Below are positions 42,895 through 51,040 of a DNA stretch of 64,000 nt, one piece after another. Where the stretch lies: NCBI GenBank assembly GCA_963540505.1, contig CAUTMV010000002.1:1-64000 (forward strand), written 5' to 3'. The translations under genes were made by a program, and so were the position numbers. Below the pieces are notes generated by a model. It was given only the letters and a program-made list of their open reading frames with translations. It was not told where the DNA came from and ran no database searches. The DNA comes from Wolinella sp963540505 (lineage in GTDB: Bacteria; Campylobacterota; Campylobacteria; Campylobacterales; Helicobacteraceae). Numbering within the stretch: position 1 is the stretch's first letter; each line of letters opens with the position of its first letter.

Positions 42895-44112
42895 CTAGAA
42901 ATCACCCCTTTTTGCCGCGAGATAGAGCGTGAAACAGGTCGGATCACGCTCACTTTGAAGCAGTAATCGCGCCCCCAGCTTCTCCTCGCTCAATCTTTTT
43001 GCGATATAGAGCCCCGTGCCCGTGCCTCTCTCGCTTTTGGTCGTGTAAAAAGGCTCAAAAATGCGATGAGGTTCGCGCACACCCCCGCCATTATCGCTTA
43101 TGCTAATGCAAAATTCCTCATCCTGTCGATAGAGGCGAAGCTCCACTCTCGGAGCGAATTTATTCGCCTCATGCGGACTGGCTAGTCCCGATTTAGTGCA
43201 TTCCAGCAGCTCATCTTTGGCATTTGCAAGGAGGCTTAGGAGTATTTGCTTTATGTAAGTTTTAATGCTCAAGAGGCAATATTCGCCCTCTTGTATGTGG
43301 CATTTGATGGCGATTCCGTGGCTGTTTAGCTCCGGTGCGGCAATAAAAATCAGCTCATTTAATATCTCTTTAAGATTTACCGTCGTAACGCGTGTATCGC
43401 TTCTGTAAAAGCTTCTAAATGCATCGATGGTTTCATTCATGATTTTCGCGCTATTTTTTGCCAGTAAGAGGTAATTTTCTATACTTTCGTTTTGCTCGAT
43501 ACTCTCCTCGATATTATCCAGCGAAAGCAAGAGTGTGCTTAGAGGCTGTCGCTGTTGGTGCGTAATGGAGCTAATCATCTCGCCTACAAGAGCCATTTTG
43601 GCATTGGCTAGGAGGATTTTTTCGCGCTGCAGTGCCTCTTCTTCGCGTCGTTTCTCTTGCGTAACATCATAGAGCGTGAGGATTAGCCCTTCAAAATAAA
43701 TCCCTGCTTCAAGAATGCTTGAAAGCACTAAAAATAGATAAGAATCGCCCCTTTTAATCGTAAAGCTTTTAAGCTCATTTGAGGAATCCTGAAGTGCCTT
43801 GAAGCTCGTCTGCCCCTTCAGTTCATCAACAGAGGCAAAAAAATCATCGAGCAAGATTCCCTGCACCGCTTTACTTTTTAGTGCAAAGGCTTGCTCGAAT
43901 TTTTTATTGACAAAGGAGATATATCCATTTTTATCCACAATCATCAGGGCGAGATTGGGTGTTTTAGCGAGGGCTTTGTGGAGCGAATAGCTGCGCTTGG
44001 TAAGAGCAGAAGGATAAAACAGCAACCCACCCCATGGGGCAAACAGCAAAAATAGCGGCTCACCGCGATACAAAAATAGGACAAAACAGAAGACCTCAAA
44101 CAGTATAAACAC
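42895..44112 (-). CDS. PAS-domain sensor histidine kinase
   Basis: A 405-residue kinase: hydrophobic N-terminus (about 1-34, one or two membrane segments), a PAS domain (about 52-150, ALMIVDKNGYISFVNKKFEQ), a phospho-acceptor region SSITHQQRQPLS (H185), and an HATPase domain with N, G1 (ISDNGGGV) and G2 (SERGTGTGL) boxes. GTG at 44112 with AAGG upstream is chosen; no ATG precedes it. There is no periplasmic sensor loop of note, so the signal is probably internal or membrane-linked (redox, quinone, or TMAO relayed otherwise). Cognate regulator is the next gene. Confidence 0.88.
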   Translation of the reverse strand: MFILFEVFCFVLFLYRGEPLFLLFAPWGGLLFYPSALTKRSYSLHKALAKTPNLALMIVDKNGYISFVNKKFEQAFALKSKAVQGILLDDFFASVDELKGQTSFKALQDSSNELKSFTIKRGDSYLFLVLSSILEAGIYFEGLILTLYDVTQEKRREEEALQREKILLANAKMALVGEMISSITHQQRQPLSTLLLSLDNIEESIEQNESIENYLLLAKNSAKIMNETIDAFRSFYRSDTRVTTVNLKEILNELIFIAAPELNSHGIAIKCHIQEGEYCLLSIKTYIKQILLSLLANAKDELLECTKSGLASPHEANKFAPRVELRLYRQDEEFCISISDNGGGVREPHRIFEPFYTTKSERGTGTGLYIAKRLSEEKLGARLLLQSERDPTCFTLYLAAKRGDF

Positions 44113-44169
44113 CGCTACCTTGTATCGGTTATTGATGAGCCACCTCTTTAAAGAGTTTTTAAAACCTCA

Positions 44170-44694
44170 CTAGATTCCCTGAAATGGGAGTACTCTCTGT
44201 AATACAGCAGGGTGGTTATAGGTTCCATCTTCACTGACAGGGAAAAGCCTCCTAAGCTTAGCGCACTCCTTTTCTTCCGAGACCGCCATTACAAGTCCCG
44301 TGCCATAATCCGGCATCTGCCTGAGGTGTATCATTGCGCATGGCTGAACATCCCCCATCTTTTCAAACTCCTCTTCGGTAGTTGATTTTCCAAAAAACCC
44401 TTTGGTTGTGAATCTGCTCGCAAGAGCGCCATCCGGGGTTATAAACCACAAGGAATCATTAGCACGCACCACATCGGTAATGCTCTTGTCCTCAATAGAC
44501 CCATTATTAAGCTGATATTGTTCGAGCGCATCCATTACCTCTTCCATATCATGCTTTATCCTAGCTATTCGCGCATCATCGGTGGTCGATGCAATTTTTG
44601 GTATGGCAATCGCCGCCAAAACCCCCAAAATCACAAGCACCAACACCACCTCAACCATTGTAAAGCCCATCCGAAGATTTCTAAACTTTTTCAT
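44170..44694 (-). CDS. Type IV pilin-like protein (pseudopilin)
   Basis: A 174-residue protein with a prepilin leader MKKFRNLRMG cut before F11, then FTMVEVVLVLVILGVLAAIAIPKI with the conserved glutamate at position 5 of the mature protein. A long helix and a globular C-terminal domain with two cysteines (about C119, C138) follow. No other pilus or type II secretion genes are nearby; the ExeA-like ATPase and its SH3 partner at 22-23.6 kb are the only possible functional relatives in the window. ATG at 44694 follows AGGAGGAAT. It lies upstream of the kinase gene in the same direction. Confidence 0.88.
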   Translation of the reverse strand: MKKFRNLRMGFTMVEVVLVLVILGVLAAIAIPKIASTTDDARIARIKHDMEEVMDALEQYQLNNGSIEDKSITDVVRANDSLWFITPDGALASRFTTKGFFGKSTTEEEFEKMGDVQPCAMIHLRQMPDYGTGLVMAVSEEKECAKLRRLFPVSEDGTYNHPAVLQRVLPFQGI

Positions 44695-44713
44695 ACATTC
44701 CTCCTATTTTAGA

Positions 44714-45700
44714 TTAAAGGCGATCTTTGAGTAGATTCCTGAACTTTTTAGCAAAAAGCATATTAGCCCCCTCTAAAAACTCAAGAATCTTCTCCAAATG
44801 TTCGTTGTTAAGCTCATTAGGCGCGGCGCGACAGAGATCATCAAAGATCTCTTCATCATCTTGATAAATACTCTCTTCAAAGAGCTTTAAGTAACGCTCG
44901 AACTTCTCTTTCTCTGCCTTTTCCTTCGCCTCGGTCTCAAGCAGGATCGTATACATCTCCTCGAGCACGTCCAGCTTCATATTCTTAAGCTTCTCTTTAG
45001 TGTAGATACTTGTGATTTTCATAATTTTTTCGATAATCGCGCGCTTCTCTTCACTATTTTCGTAAAAATTTCGATAAAAATATTCCAATTCATTGCGCCG
45101 ATAGCTTTTGAGCAGATCATGTTTTAGCTGAGCGAGATGGACGACCTGCTCTTGTTTTTGCGGACTTTTAAGTGCAAAGAGCACCTCTTGCAGATGCTTT
45201 ATATTATCTCTGTGAGCGACATATTCCGCCATTTGCGTAACAAGCTCCTCTGTGGGCAAATCTTTGTAACACTGCTCAATCTCCCCTAGGAGCGTTTCCT
45301 GATATTCGCGATAGGCGATACGCAACGCCCGCTCAATGCGCTTGTAGCTGCCATCTGAAGCATAATTTGAGAGAATCTCGGCAATGTCTTGCAATTCATA
45401 CAGGGATAAAAACTCACCGAGTGTATCATAAAGTTGCTTAGGATCGCGAGAATTTCCCTTTAGGCGTTGCCACGCCTCTCGCAGCTGAGGATGGGAGATT
45501 CCCTGCTGGAGCGGTTTGATTGTTGGAGTATTTTCGTCTTCCTCATCTTCGCAAATATATTCATTAAAGCGCTCTACCATATCGCGCGTCTCTTTGATGA
45601 AGAGCTGCTTGAGTGATTCACTGCTCTGTCCATCGAGCTCCTCGACCGCGTAGCCGTGCTTGCGAAGCTGCATGATGAGCTCATCATTTGTGAGATTCAC
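44714..45700 (-). CDS. Conserved helical protein downstream of folP
   Basis: A 328-residue soluble, strongly charged protein that is probably all helical, with coiled-coil-like stretches (about 205-275, EKLKNMKLDVLEEMYTILLETEAKEKAEKEKFERYLKLFEE is one such stretch split here as residues 232-272). I recall a gene of this kind after folP in H. pylori (HP1233). Function unknown. The start is GTG at 45700, overlapping the folP stop (GTGA), so it is translationally coupled to the replication and folate cluster. Confidence 0.75.
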   Translation of the reverse strand: MNLTNDELIMQLRKHGYAVEELDGQSSESLKQLFIKETRDMVERFNEYICEDEEDENTPTIKPLQQGISHPQLREAWQRLKGNSRDPKQLYDTLGEFLSLYELQDIAEILSNYASDGSYKRIERALRIAYREYQETLLGEIEQCYKDLPTEELVTQMAEYVAHRDNIKHLQEVLFALKSPQKQEQVVHLAQLKHDLLKSYRRNELEYFYRNFYENSEEKRAIIEKIMKITSIYTKEKLKNMKLDVLEEMYTILLETEAKEKAEKEKFERYLKLFEESIYQDDEEIFDDLCRAAPNELNNEHLEKILEFLEGANMLFAKKFRNLLKDRL

Positions 45701-46842
45701 GCCCCAACCCCATGGAGTGCTTGCAGGACTTTAAACGCCTGCACGTGCTCTTTTACATCGTGGCAGCGAATGATATTCCCGCCCGCTTTGTAGCCCTCCA
45801 AATGGAGTGCGAGCGTCCCTGCGAGGCGTTCTTGCACGCTTGCGGGGGAGATTTTGTCGATCATGGATTTGCGGCTCGCGCCAAGAAGTAGCGGGAATCC
45901 GAAGTGCTTAAAATGCGAGAGATGACGTATGAGTTTGAGATTATGCTCGAGATTCTTGCCAAAACCAATCCCCACATCAAGCACGAGTTTGCGCACATTT
46001 GCGCGCTCCAGCGTCTCTATCCGCTCGCAGAAAAACTGATCCACTTCAGCCAAAAGGTGCTCATAGTGCGGATTTTGCTGCATTAAGCGGGGCGATTCCC
46101 CCTGCATGTGCATAATGACGACTTCACATTGACGCTCACTAGCTAGCGAGAGCATGCGGGAATCGCGCAGTGCGGTGATGTCATTAATGATGTGAAAACC
46201 GCGATCCAGACAATATTCCGCGACCCGTGCATTGTAGGTATCGACACTGAAGCGCGCCTTTTTTAAAAGTGACGAATCCGCGAGGGAATCGGCGATGGGG
46301 GTAACGCGCCTAAGCTCCTCCTCTTCACTGACCCATTCGCTCCCCGGGCGCGTGGAAGCCCCGCCTATATCGATAATATCCGCTCCCTCTTTTATCATTT
46401 CGCCAATACGTCTAATCGCCGCTTCGCCGAGGAATCGACTCCTCTCAAAAAAACTATCTTCGGTTGCGTTGATGATTCCCATGATTTGCAGCGGGAAGCT
46501 TTTTGCGCTTAGGTGTTTTTGGAGCGCGATTCCCACCTCTTGCAGACCAAAGGGCTGGATTTTACACTTTTGAATAATTCGCTCAAGCTCCCTCGCATTT
46601 GCAATCAAAATCCCATCAACATACGGGGAATCGTGCGTAATCGCCCCGCGCGGCAGGGCAAAATCCGCGCCAACAGAGAGGGAATCTTGCTTTAAAATCT
46701 GCGCGGCGGGGGTCTTTAGATGATGAATTTGAAAAAACATCTGCTCCCCTTTGGCGGACATGATTTTCACCCCTGCAGATTCCGAACCGAGCGCGTTTAG
46801 GTATTCGTGCAAATTAGGCGGGTTAATTTTTTGAACGAACAT
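45697..46842 (-). CDS. folP: Dihydropteroate synthase
   Basis: A 381-residue enzyme joining pABA and 6-hydroxymethyl-dihydropterin pyrophosphate in folate synthesis, the target of sulfonamides. The core has IMGIINATEDSF, GADIIDIGGASTRPG, FHIINDITALRD, MHMQGESP and DVGIGFGK. About 115 extra residues precede the core (usual length about 270-280); a long N-terminus is also found in Helicobacter homologs and does not look like another known enzyme. ATG at 46842 lies 20 bases inside the end of holB. Confidence 0.93.
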   Translation of the reverse strand: MFVQKINPPNLHEYLNALGSESAGVKIMSAKGEQMFFQIHHLKTPAAQILKQDSLSVGADFALPRGAITHDSPYVDGILIANARELERIIQKCKIQPFGLQEVGIALQKHLSAKSFPLQIMGIINATEDSFFERSRFLGEAAIRRIGEMIKEGADIIDIGGASTRPGSEWVSEEEELRRVTPIADSLADSSLLKKARFSVDTYNARVAEYCLDRGFHIINDITALRDSRMLSLASERQCEVVIMHMQGESPRLMQQNPHYEHLLAEVDQFFCERIETLERANVRKLVLDVGIGFGKNLEHNLKLIRHLSHFKHFGFPLLLGASRKSMIDKISPASVQERLAGTLALHLEGYKAGGNIIRCHDVKEHVQAFKVLQALHGVGA

Positions 46843-47461
46843 GCTTTTTCCTTTGTAATGCCATTAAAAGTAGGGGCAAAAATATATGTGCGCTTCGCTC
46901 AAACTGCTCTGCAAGCGTAATTGCGCGCGAAAATAGCTCCAAATCCGAGCTCTTTAGCGGGAGCGATTCCTCCTTGCAGGCAAAAAGGAGCGATTCGATG
47001 AGCCTTTTATTCTCTTCTTTGCTGAGTGATTGCGTGCTTAGATCTTGCAAGAATCGGCAGATTCCCTGTAAGGAGAGGGAGTGCAAAGCGAGTGGAAAGG
47101 GCGCGATTTGCGTCAATTCCCGCTCATCGATAATAGGCAGGCGCGAACGAATCGTAGGGAGGAGCGAAGATTTTGAAGTCGCCATGAGTATGAAAGAGAC
47201 ACGCTGTGGTGGCTCTTCTAGGATTTTTAGCAGCGCATTTTGCGCATAGAGATTGTAGCTTTGAGCTGCAATGATAAGCAGAATCGGGGCTTGCGAGCTT
47301 ATGTGCGCGGCGGCGATGACCTCCTTGCTATCATCGATGAGAAACTCCTCTTTGATAAAAATTTTGAGATTTTCTTCGGCGATTCCCGTGCTGTGCTTTT
47401 CAAGCGCGCGCGAGAAATCCGAAGTAAGGAGAATATATCCGCCCCGCTCGTTAAGAATCAT
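46823..47461 (-). CDS. holB: DNA polymerase III delta-prime-like clamp loader subunit
   Basis: A 212-residue shortened clamp-loader protein. It retains ILLIIAAQSYNLYAQNALLKILEEPP and VSFILMATSKSSLLPTIRSRLP, the segments around sensor 1 and the SRC-like motif, but lacks a Walker A site. Helicobacter homologs are short in the same way. It is followed by folP (20-base overlap) and preceded by hobA (2-base gap), the order known from H. pylori. It loads the beta sliding clamp with DnaX and HolA. Confidence 0.9.
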   Translation of the reverse strand: MILNERGGYILLTSDFSRALEKHSTGIAEENLKIFIKEEFLIDDSKEVIAAAHISSQAPILLIIAAQSYNLYAQNALLKILEEPPQRVSFILMATSKSSLLPTIRSRLPIIDERELTQIAPFPLALHSLSLQGICRFLQDLSTQSLSKEENKRLIESLLFACKEESLPLKSSDLELFSRAITLAEQFERSAHIFLPLLLMALQRKKHVRSKN

Positions 47462-47463
47462 CG

Positions 47464-48012
47464 CTACATATCCAATGAGACTTGCCCAAAAAGCGTCGCA
47501 GAGAGCGTTTTATCAAAGATACGGTAGAGCTGGAAGAGCTTCATATCCAAAAGCTCGTCGTTGGAGTTAAGGCGGAAGCTGTTTTGCAGCTCCTCATCAA
47601 AAATCCAATTAAAGCTGTCATCGCGGCTGAGTGCGAGCTTCGCGCGCCGATCGTTATTTTTCCCGATATACCAGAAGAGATACTGCTCCTTAAAGGAGAT
47701 GGAGAGCATGTCATTAATGAGCGCGCCGTCCTCTTCGTTTTGGACGTGGTCGATGTGCGGATAGATGGATTTGATGTTATAGACGGGGAGGTAGGGGCGA
47801 GCTTTTTGCGGTTTATTAATCGAGGCAGTGATGTAGTTGCCAAACCAGCTTCGCTCGCTATCGGTCATCACGATGACGCTATACCCCTCCAAAATGTGAC
47901 GAATTGTATCGGAAACCAAAGGCGTCCATTCAAACTTTCGCTCCTCAAGCCAGCTCATCATACTCTCATCGCGACGAATCGTCTCAATCGTCCATTTTAA
48001 CAGCTCTTGCAT
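47464..48012 (-). CDS. hobA: DnaA-binding replication initiator factor HobA
   Basis: A 182-residue protein beginning MQELLKWTIETIRRDESMMSWLEERKFEWTPL, with the SIYPHIDHVQNEED segment. I recognise HobA, the Campylobacterota-specific SIS-like protein (structurally similar to DiaA) that assembles DnaA at the origin. ATG at 48012 lies 4 bases after the lysC stop. The presence of this gene is one of the strongest taxonomic markers in the window. Confidence 0.92.
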   Translation of the reverse strand: MQELLKWTIETIRRDESMMSWLEERKFEWTPLVSDTIRHILEGYSVIVMTDSERSWFGNYITASINKPQKARPYLPVYNIKSIYPHIDHVQNEEDGALINDMLSISFKEQYLFWYIGKNNDRRAKLALSRDDSFNWIFDEELQNSFRLNSNDELLDMKLFQLYRIFDKTLSATLFGQVSLDM

Positions 48013-48016
48013 TGCG

Positions 48017-49222
48017 TTACTTGTCCAGCTCATAGGTCGCATGTAGCGTGCGGACGGAGAGTTCGGCATATTTTAGGTTGATAATCATGGAGATTTTAAT
48101 CTCGCTAGTGCTAATCATCATGATATTGATATTATCCTGCGCTAATGCCTTGAAAGCCTTGCTAGCTACGCCCGTGTGGGATTTCATGCCCACGCCGACA
48201 ATCGAGACTTTCGCGATATTGTCATCGAGCTCGATTCCTCCGACGTTATTTTCAAAACGCTTAAGCACGAGTTTCGCGCTCTCAAGCTCGGTTTTAGGAA
48301 TGGTAAAATCCATATCGGTTTTGCCATCATACCCGATGGTCTGCACGATCATATCCACGTTGATATTCGCCTCTGCGAGCGCGCCAAAGATTTCAGCGGC
48401 GATTCCCGGGCGATCTTCGACATTGGTAATACTCACGCGTGCCTGATTTTTATCGAGTGCGATTCCGCTAACGATGGGATTTTCCATAATTTCTTCTTCC
48501 TTTGTGATGAGTGTTCCGGGATTGTTGTTGAATGAACTTCTTGTGATGATATTGACATTGAGCTTTTTTGCAAGCTCCACAGAGCGATTGAGCAGCACTT
48601 TCGCCCCCATGCTCGCAAGCTCCAGCATTTCATCGTAGCTGATTTTATCAATCTTTTTAGCCTTTGGCTCGATTCTCGGATCGGTGGTGTAGACGCCCTC
48701 CACATCGGTGTATATCTCGCACAAATCTGCATTCAGAGCCCCAGCAAGAGCAACTGCGCTCAAATCGCTCCCGCCTCGCCCCAGCGTGGTAACTTCCCCT
48801 AGAGCGGTAACTCCCTGAAAGCCCGCGACGATGACGATGTTATCTTGACTTAGCAAATCTTTTATCCGTGCGGTGTTGATGTGGTCGATTCGCGCTTTGC
48901 CGTGGTGGTTATCGGTTGTGATTCCTGCGCCCCTTCCACTGAGCGAAATAGCCTTTAGCCCCATCGCGTTTAGGGCGATAGCCAAAAGCGCGCTGGTGAC
49001 GCGCTCGCCTGAGCTTAAAACCATATCCACTTCCCTAGGGTCGGGAATCGCGCTGTAATGTTTCGCATAGCCCAGCAGTTTATCCGTCTCGCCACTCATC
49101 GCCGATACGACGACGACGAGTCGATCCCCTTTGCTTTTGCTCTTTGCCACGCGGTTTGCGACATTTTGAATGCGCTCCAAATCCCCCACACTCGTCCCGC
49201 CATACTTTTGCACGATTAGCAT
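48017..49222 (-). CDS. lysC: Aspartate kinase
   Basis: A 401-residue enzyme phosphorylating aspartate, the first step to lysine, threonine and methionine and to diaminopimelate for the wall. N-terminal VQKYGGTSVGD, GRGGSDLSAVALA and FTTDPR-type TDPRIEPKAKKI segments are visible; two C-terminal ACT domains (about 260-401) bind the feedback inhibitor. ATG at 49222 overlaps the rppH stop. Confidence 0.96.
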   Translation of the reverse strand: MLIVQKYGGTSVGDLERIQNVANRVAKSKSKGDRLVVVVSAMSGETDKLLGYAKHYSAIPDPREVDMVLSSGERVTSALLAIALNAMGLKAISLSGRGAGITTDNHHGKARIDHINTARIKDLLSQDNIVIVAGFQGVTALGEVTTLGRGGSDLSAVALAGALNADLCEIYTDVEGVYTTDPRIEPKAKKIDKISYDEMLELASMGAKVLLNRSVELAKKLNVNIITRSSFNNNPGTLITKEEEIMENPIVSGIALDKNQARVSITNVEDRPGIAAEIFGALAEANINVDMIVQTIGYDGKTDMDFTIPKTELESAKLVLKRFENNVGGIELDDNIAKVSIVGVGMKSHTGVASKAFKALAQDNINIMMISTSEIKISMIINLKYAELSVRTLHATYELDK

Positions 49223-49686
49223 TATAGGTATCCCTTTTTCCTGAAATATTCAAGCACCTGCCGATAAATAGGACGCTTGAAATAGGTAATGTGATTGAAA
49301 ATCTCCTCAAACGCGACGAATTTGTGGTCGCTAAACTCCGGCTCTTTGGTCTGTAAATTGACCGCGGAATCCTCGCACAAACGCACCAAAAAATACTTCT
49401 GCTTCTGCCCATCATAAGGATACATTTTGGGCGCGACACTCTCAGGGAAATCATAGCTCACCCATTTCGGATATTCCGCAATAATCTCGACACGATTCGT
49501 GCCTATCTCCTCTTCTAGCTCGCGCAAAAGTGCTTCTCTGGGCGATTCCCCCTCATCGATTCCCCCTTGAGGGAATTGCCACGCGTCCTTAATGTCATTA
49601 CGGCAGGCAATCAGGATCTCGCAAACGTGTGGATATTTCGCCGAAAGCACGATAGCAGCGACATTGGGTCTGTATCTCTTTTGCAT
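49222..49686 (-). CDS. rppH: RNA pyrophosphohydrolase (Nudix)
   Basis: A 154-residue Nudix hydrolase; the Nudix box GGIDEGESPREALLRELEEEIG is at about 41-62, split by its key residues G41, E45, R56, E57 region, E60 and G62. The N-terminal YRPNVAAIVLS is typical of RppH, which removes pyrophosphate from mRNA 5' ends and starts decay. It may also hydrolyse diadenosine polyphosphates. It is the first gene of the rppH-lysC-hobA-holB-folP run. Confidence 0.93.
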   Translation of the reverse strand: MQKRYRPNVAAIVLSAKYPHVCEILIACRNDIKDAWQFPQGGIDEGESPREALLRELEEEIGTNRVEIIAEYPKWVSYDFPESVAPKMYPYDGQKQKYFLVRLCEDSAVNLQTKEPEFSDHKFVAFEEIFNHITYFKRPIYRQVLEYFRKKGYL

Positions 49687-49750
49687 AATCTTCCTAAAAT
49701 TTTTATCCTAAAAAATTTTAGCAAAAAAGAGCTAAGAGCGGGAACTTCGA

Positions 49751-49756
49751 TACAAT
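49751..49756 (+). promoter_or_regulatory. Possible -10 box for hemW
   Basis: TACAAT lies 34 bases upstream of the hemW ATG in the 104-base gap between the divergent rppH and hemW genes. Confidence 0.4.
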
Positions 49757-49790
49757 CTTGGCTCAATTTATTCCTAAAACAGGGCGGCGC

Positions 49791-50840
49791 ATGCTTCTTT
49801 ACATTCATATTCCCTTTTGTTCGCACAAATGCGGCTACTGCTCTTTTGCCTCGCTTCCCGTCTCAAAGGATTATCATGCCCCCTATATGTGCGCGCTCTG
49901 TATGCAGCTTGAGTGGGAATTGGAGCGCTTTCGCGCGCGAAATGAGAAGATTACGAGCGTGTATATCGGTGGCGGGACGCCCAGTCTTGTTGCTTCCTCG
50001 CTTTTTGCGCCGCTTTTTGAGCGATTCTCGCCGTTTTTGGATTCCCGTGCGGAGATCACAATTGAAGCAAATCCGCTCTCCGTAAATCTCGCATGGGCGC
50101 AAGATATGCGAAGCTTTGGAGTGAATCGCATTAGCCTTGGCGTGCAGAGCTTTTTTAGCGATAAACTTTTGTGGCTTGAGCGCGATCATGAGGTCGGGGC
50201 AATTTCTCGCGCCCTAGATTCGCTAGAGCGAGCGGGAATTGCGCAACTTAGTATTGATTTGCTCTATGATACGCCCTTTGATACGCGCGAACGGCTGGTG
50301 CAGGAGATTGAGCGTGCGTGCGAGCTTCCCATCGGGCACATCTCTGCGTATAGTTTGACGCTAGAGGAGGGGAGTCGCTTTTATGATCGGGGCGTGAAAA
50401 GCGGGGAATCTAGCCCAAAAAATGCGCAATTTGTCCGTGAAAAGCTCGCAGAGAAGGGATTTACTCAATATGAAGTGAGCAATTACACCAAAGATCATAT
50501 CTCGCGCCACAATCTTGGCTACTGGGAATCTTGCGAATATATCGGCGTGGGTGCGGGGGCGATCGGGCGGATAGGGAGCGTAAGATATGCGCCACATAGG
50601 GATTACAAGCGATATATCACTGAGCCTTTGTGGCGTGAGAATGAATATTTGAGCGAAGAAGATTTGCGTTTTGAGCGACTATTTTTGGGATTGCGCTCTT
50701 GTGTGGGAATTAACAAAAAAGGGCTGGATAAAGCAAAATTAACGGCATTGGTAAGCGAAAATAAAGTGCGTGAAAATGGCGATAAAATCGTGGCTAGCGA
50801 CTATTTTTTAGCCGATGAAATCGCGCTTTATCTCTCATAA
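49791..50840 (+). CDS. hemW: HemW-type radical SAM protein (heme chaperone)
   Basis: A 349-residue radical-SAM protein opening MLLYIHIPFCSHKCGYCSF, with cluster cysteines C10, C14 and C17, then GGGTPSL and the VNRISLGVQSF segment. HemW lacks coproporphyrinogen oxidase activity and is thought to insert heme into target proteins. The distinguishing feature from HemN is the absence of the long N-terminal extension before CxxxCxxC. ATG at 49791 is chosen for this reason. Placement near rppH matches H. pylori, as I recall. Confidence 0.92.
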   Translation: MLLYIHIPFCSHKCGYCSFASLPVSKDYHAPYMCALCMQLEWELERFRARNEKITSVYIGGGTPSLVASSLFAPLFERFSPFLDSRAEITIEANPLSVNLAWAQDMRSFGVNRISLGVQSFFSDKLLWLERDHEVGAISRALDSLERAGIAQLSIDLLYDTPFDTRERLVQEIERACELPIGHISAYSLTLEEGSRFYDRGVKSGESSPKNAQFVREKLAEKGFTQYEVSNYTKDHISRHNLGYWESCEYIGVGAGAIGRIGSVRYAPHRDYKRYITEPLWRENEYLSEEDLRFERLFLGLRSCVGINKKGLDKAKLTALVSENKVRENGDKIVASDYFLADEIALYLS

Positions 50841-51040
50841 TTTTTTATAAGAAGCAAGCACGCGCAAGATTCCCTACCCGACGCACCTTGCTCGAATAGG
50901 AAAAGTCGCTTTTATATCCCAAACACACACGCCCAAGGCAAATGTGCGAGCTATCTAATTTGCCTATCGATTCCGCTCGCAAAACATATATCCGTCGTGG
51001 GTGCGAAAAACTCGCCTTGTAATGAGAAGTTGCGCGAGAA

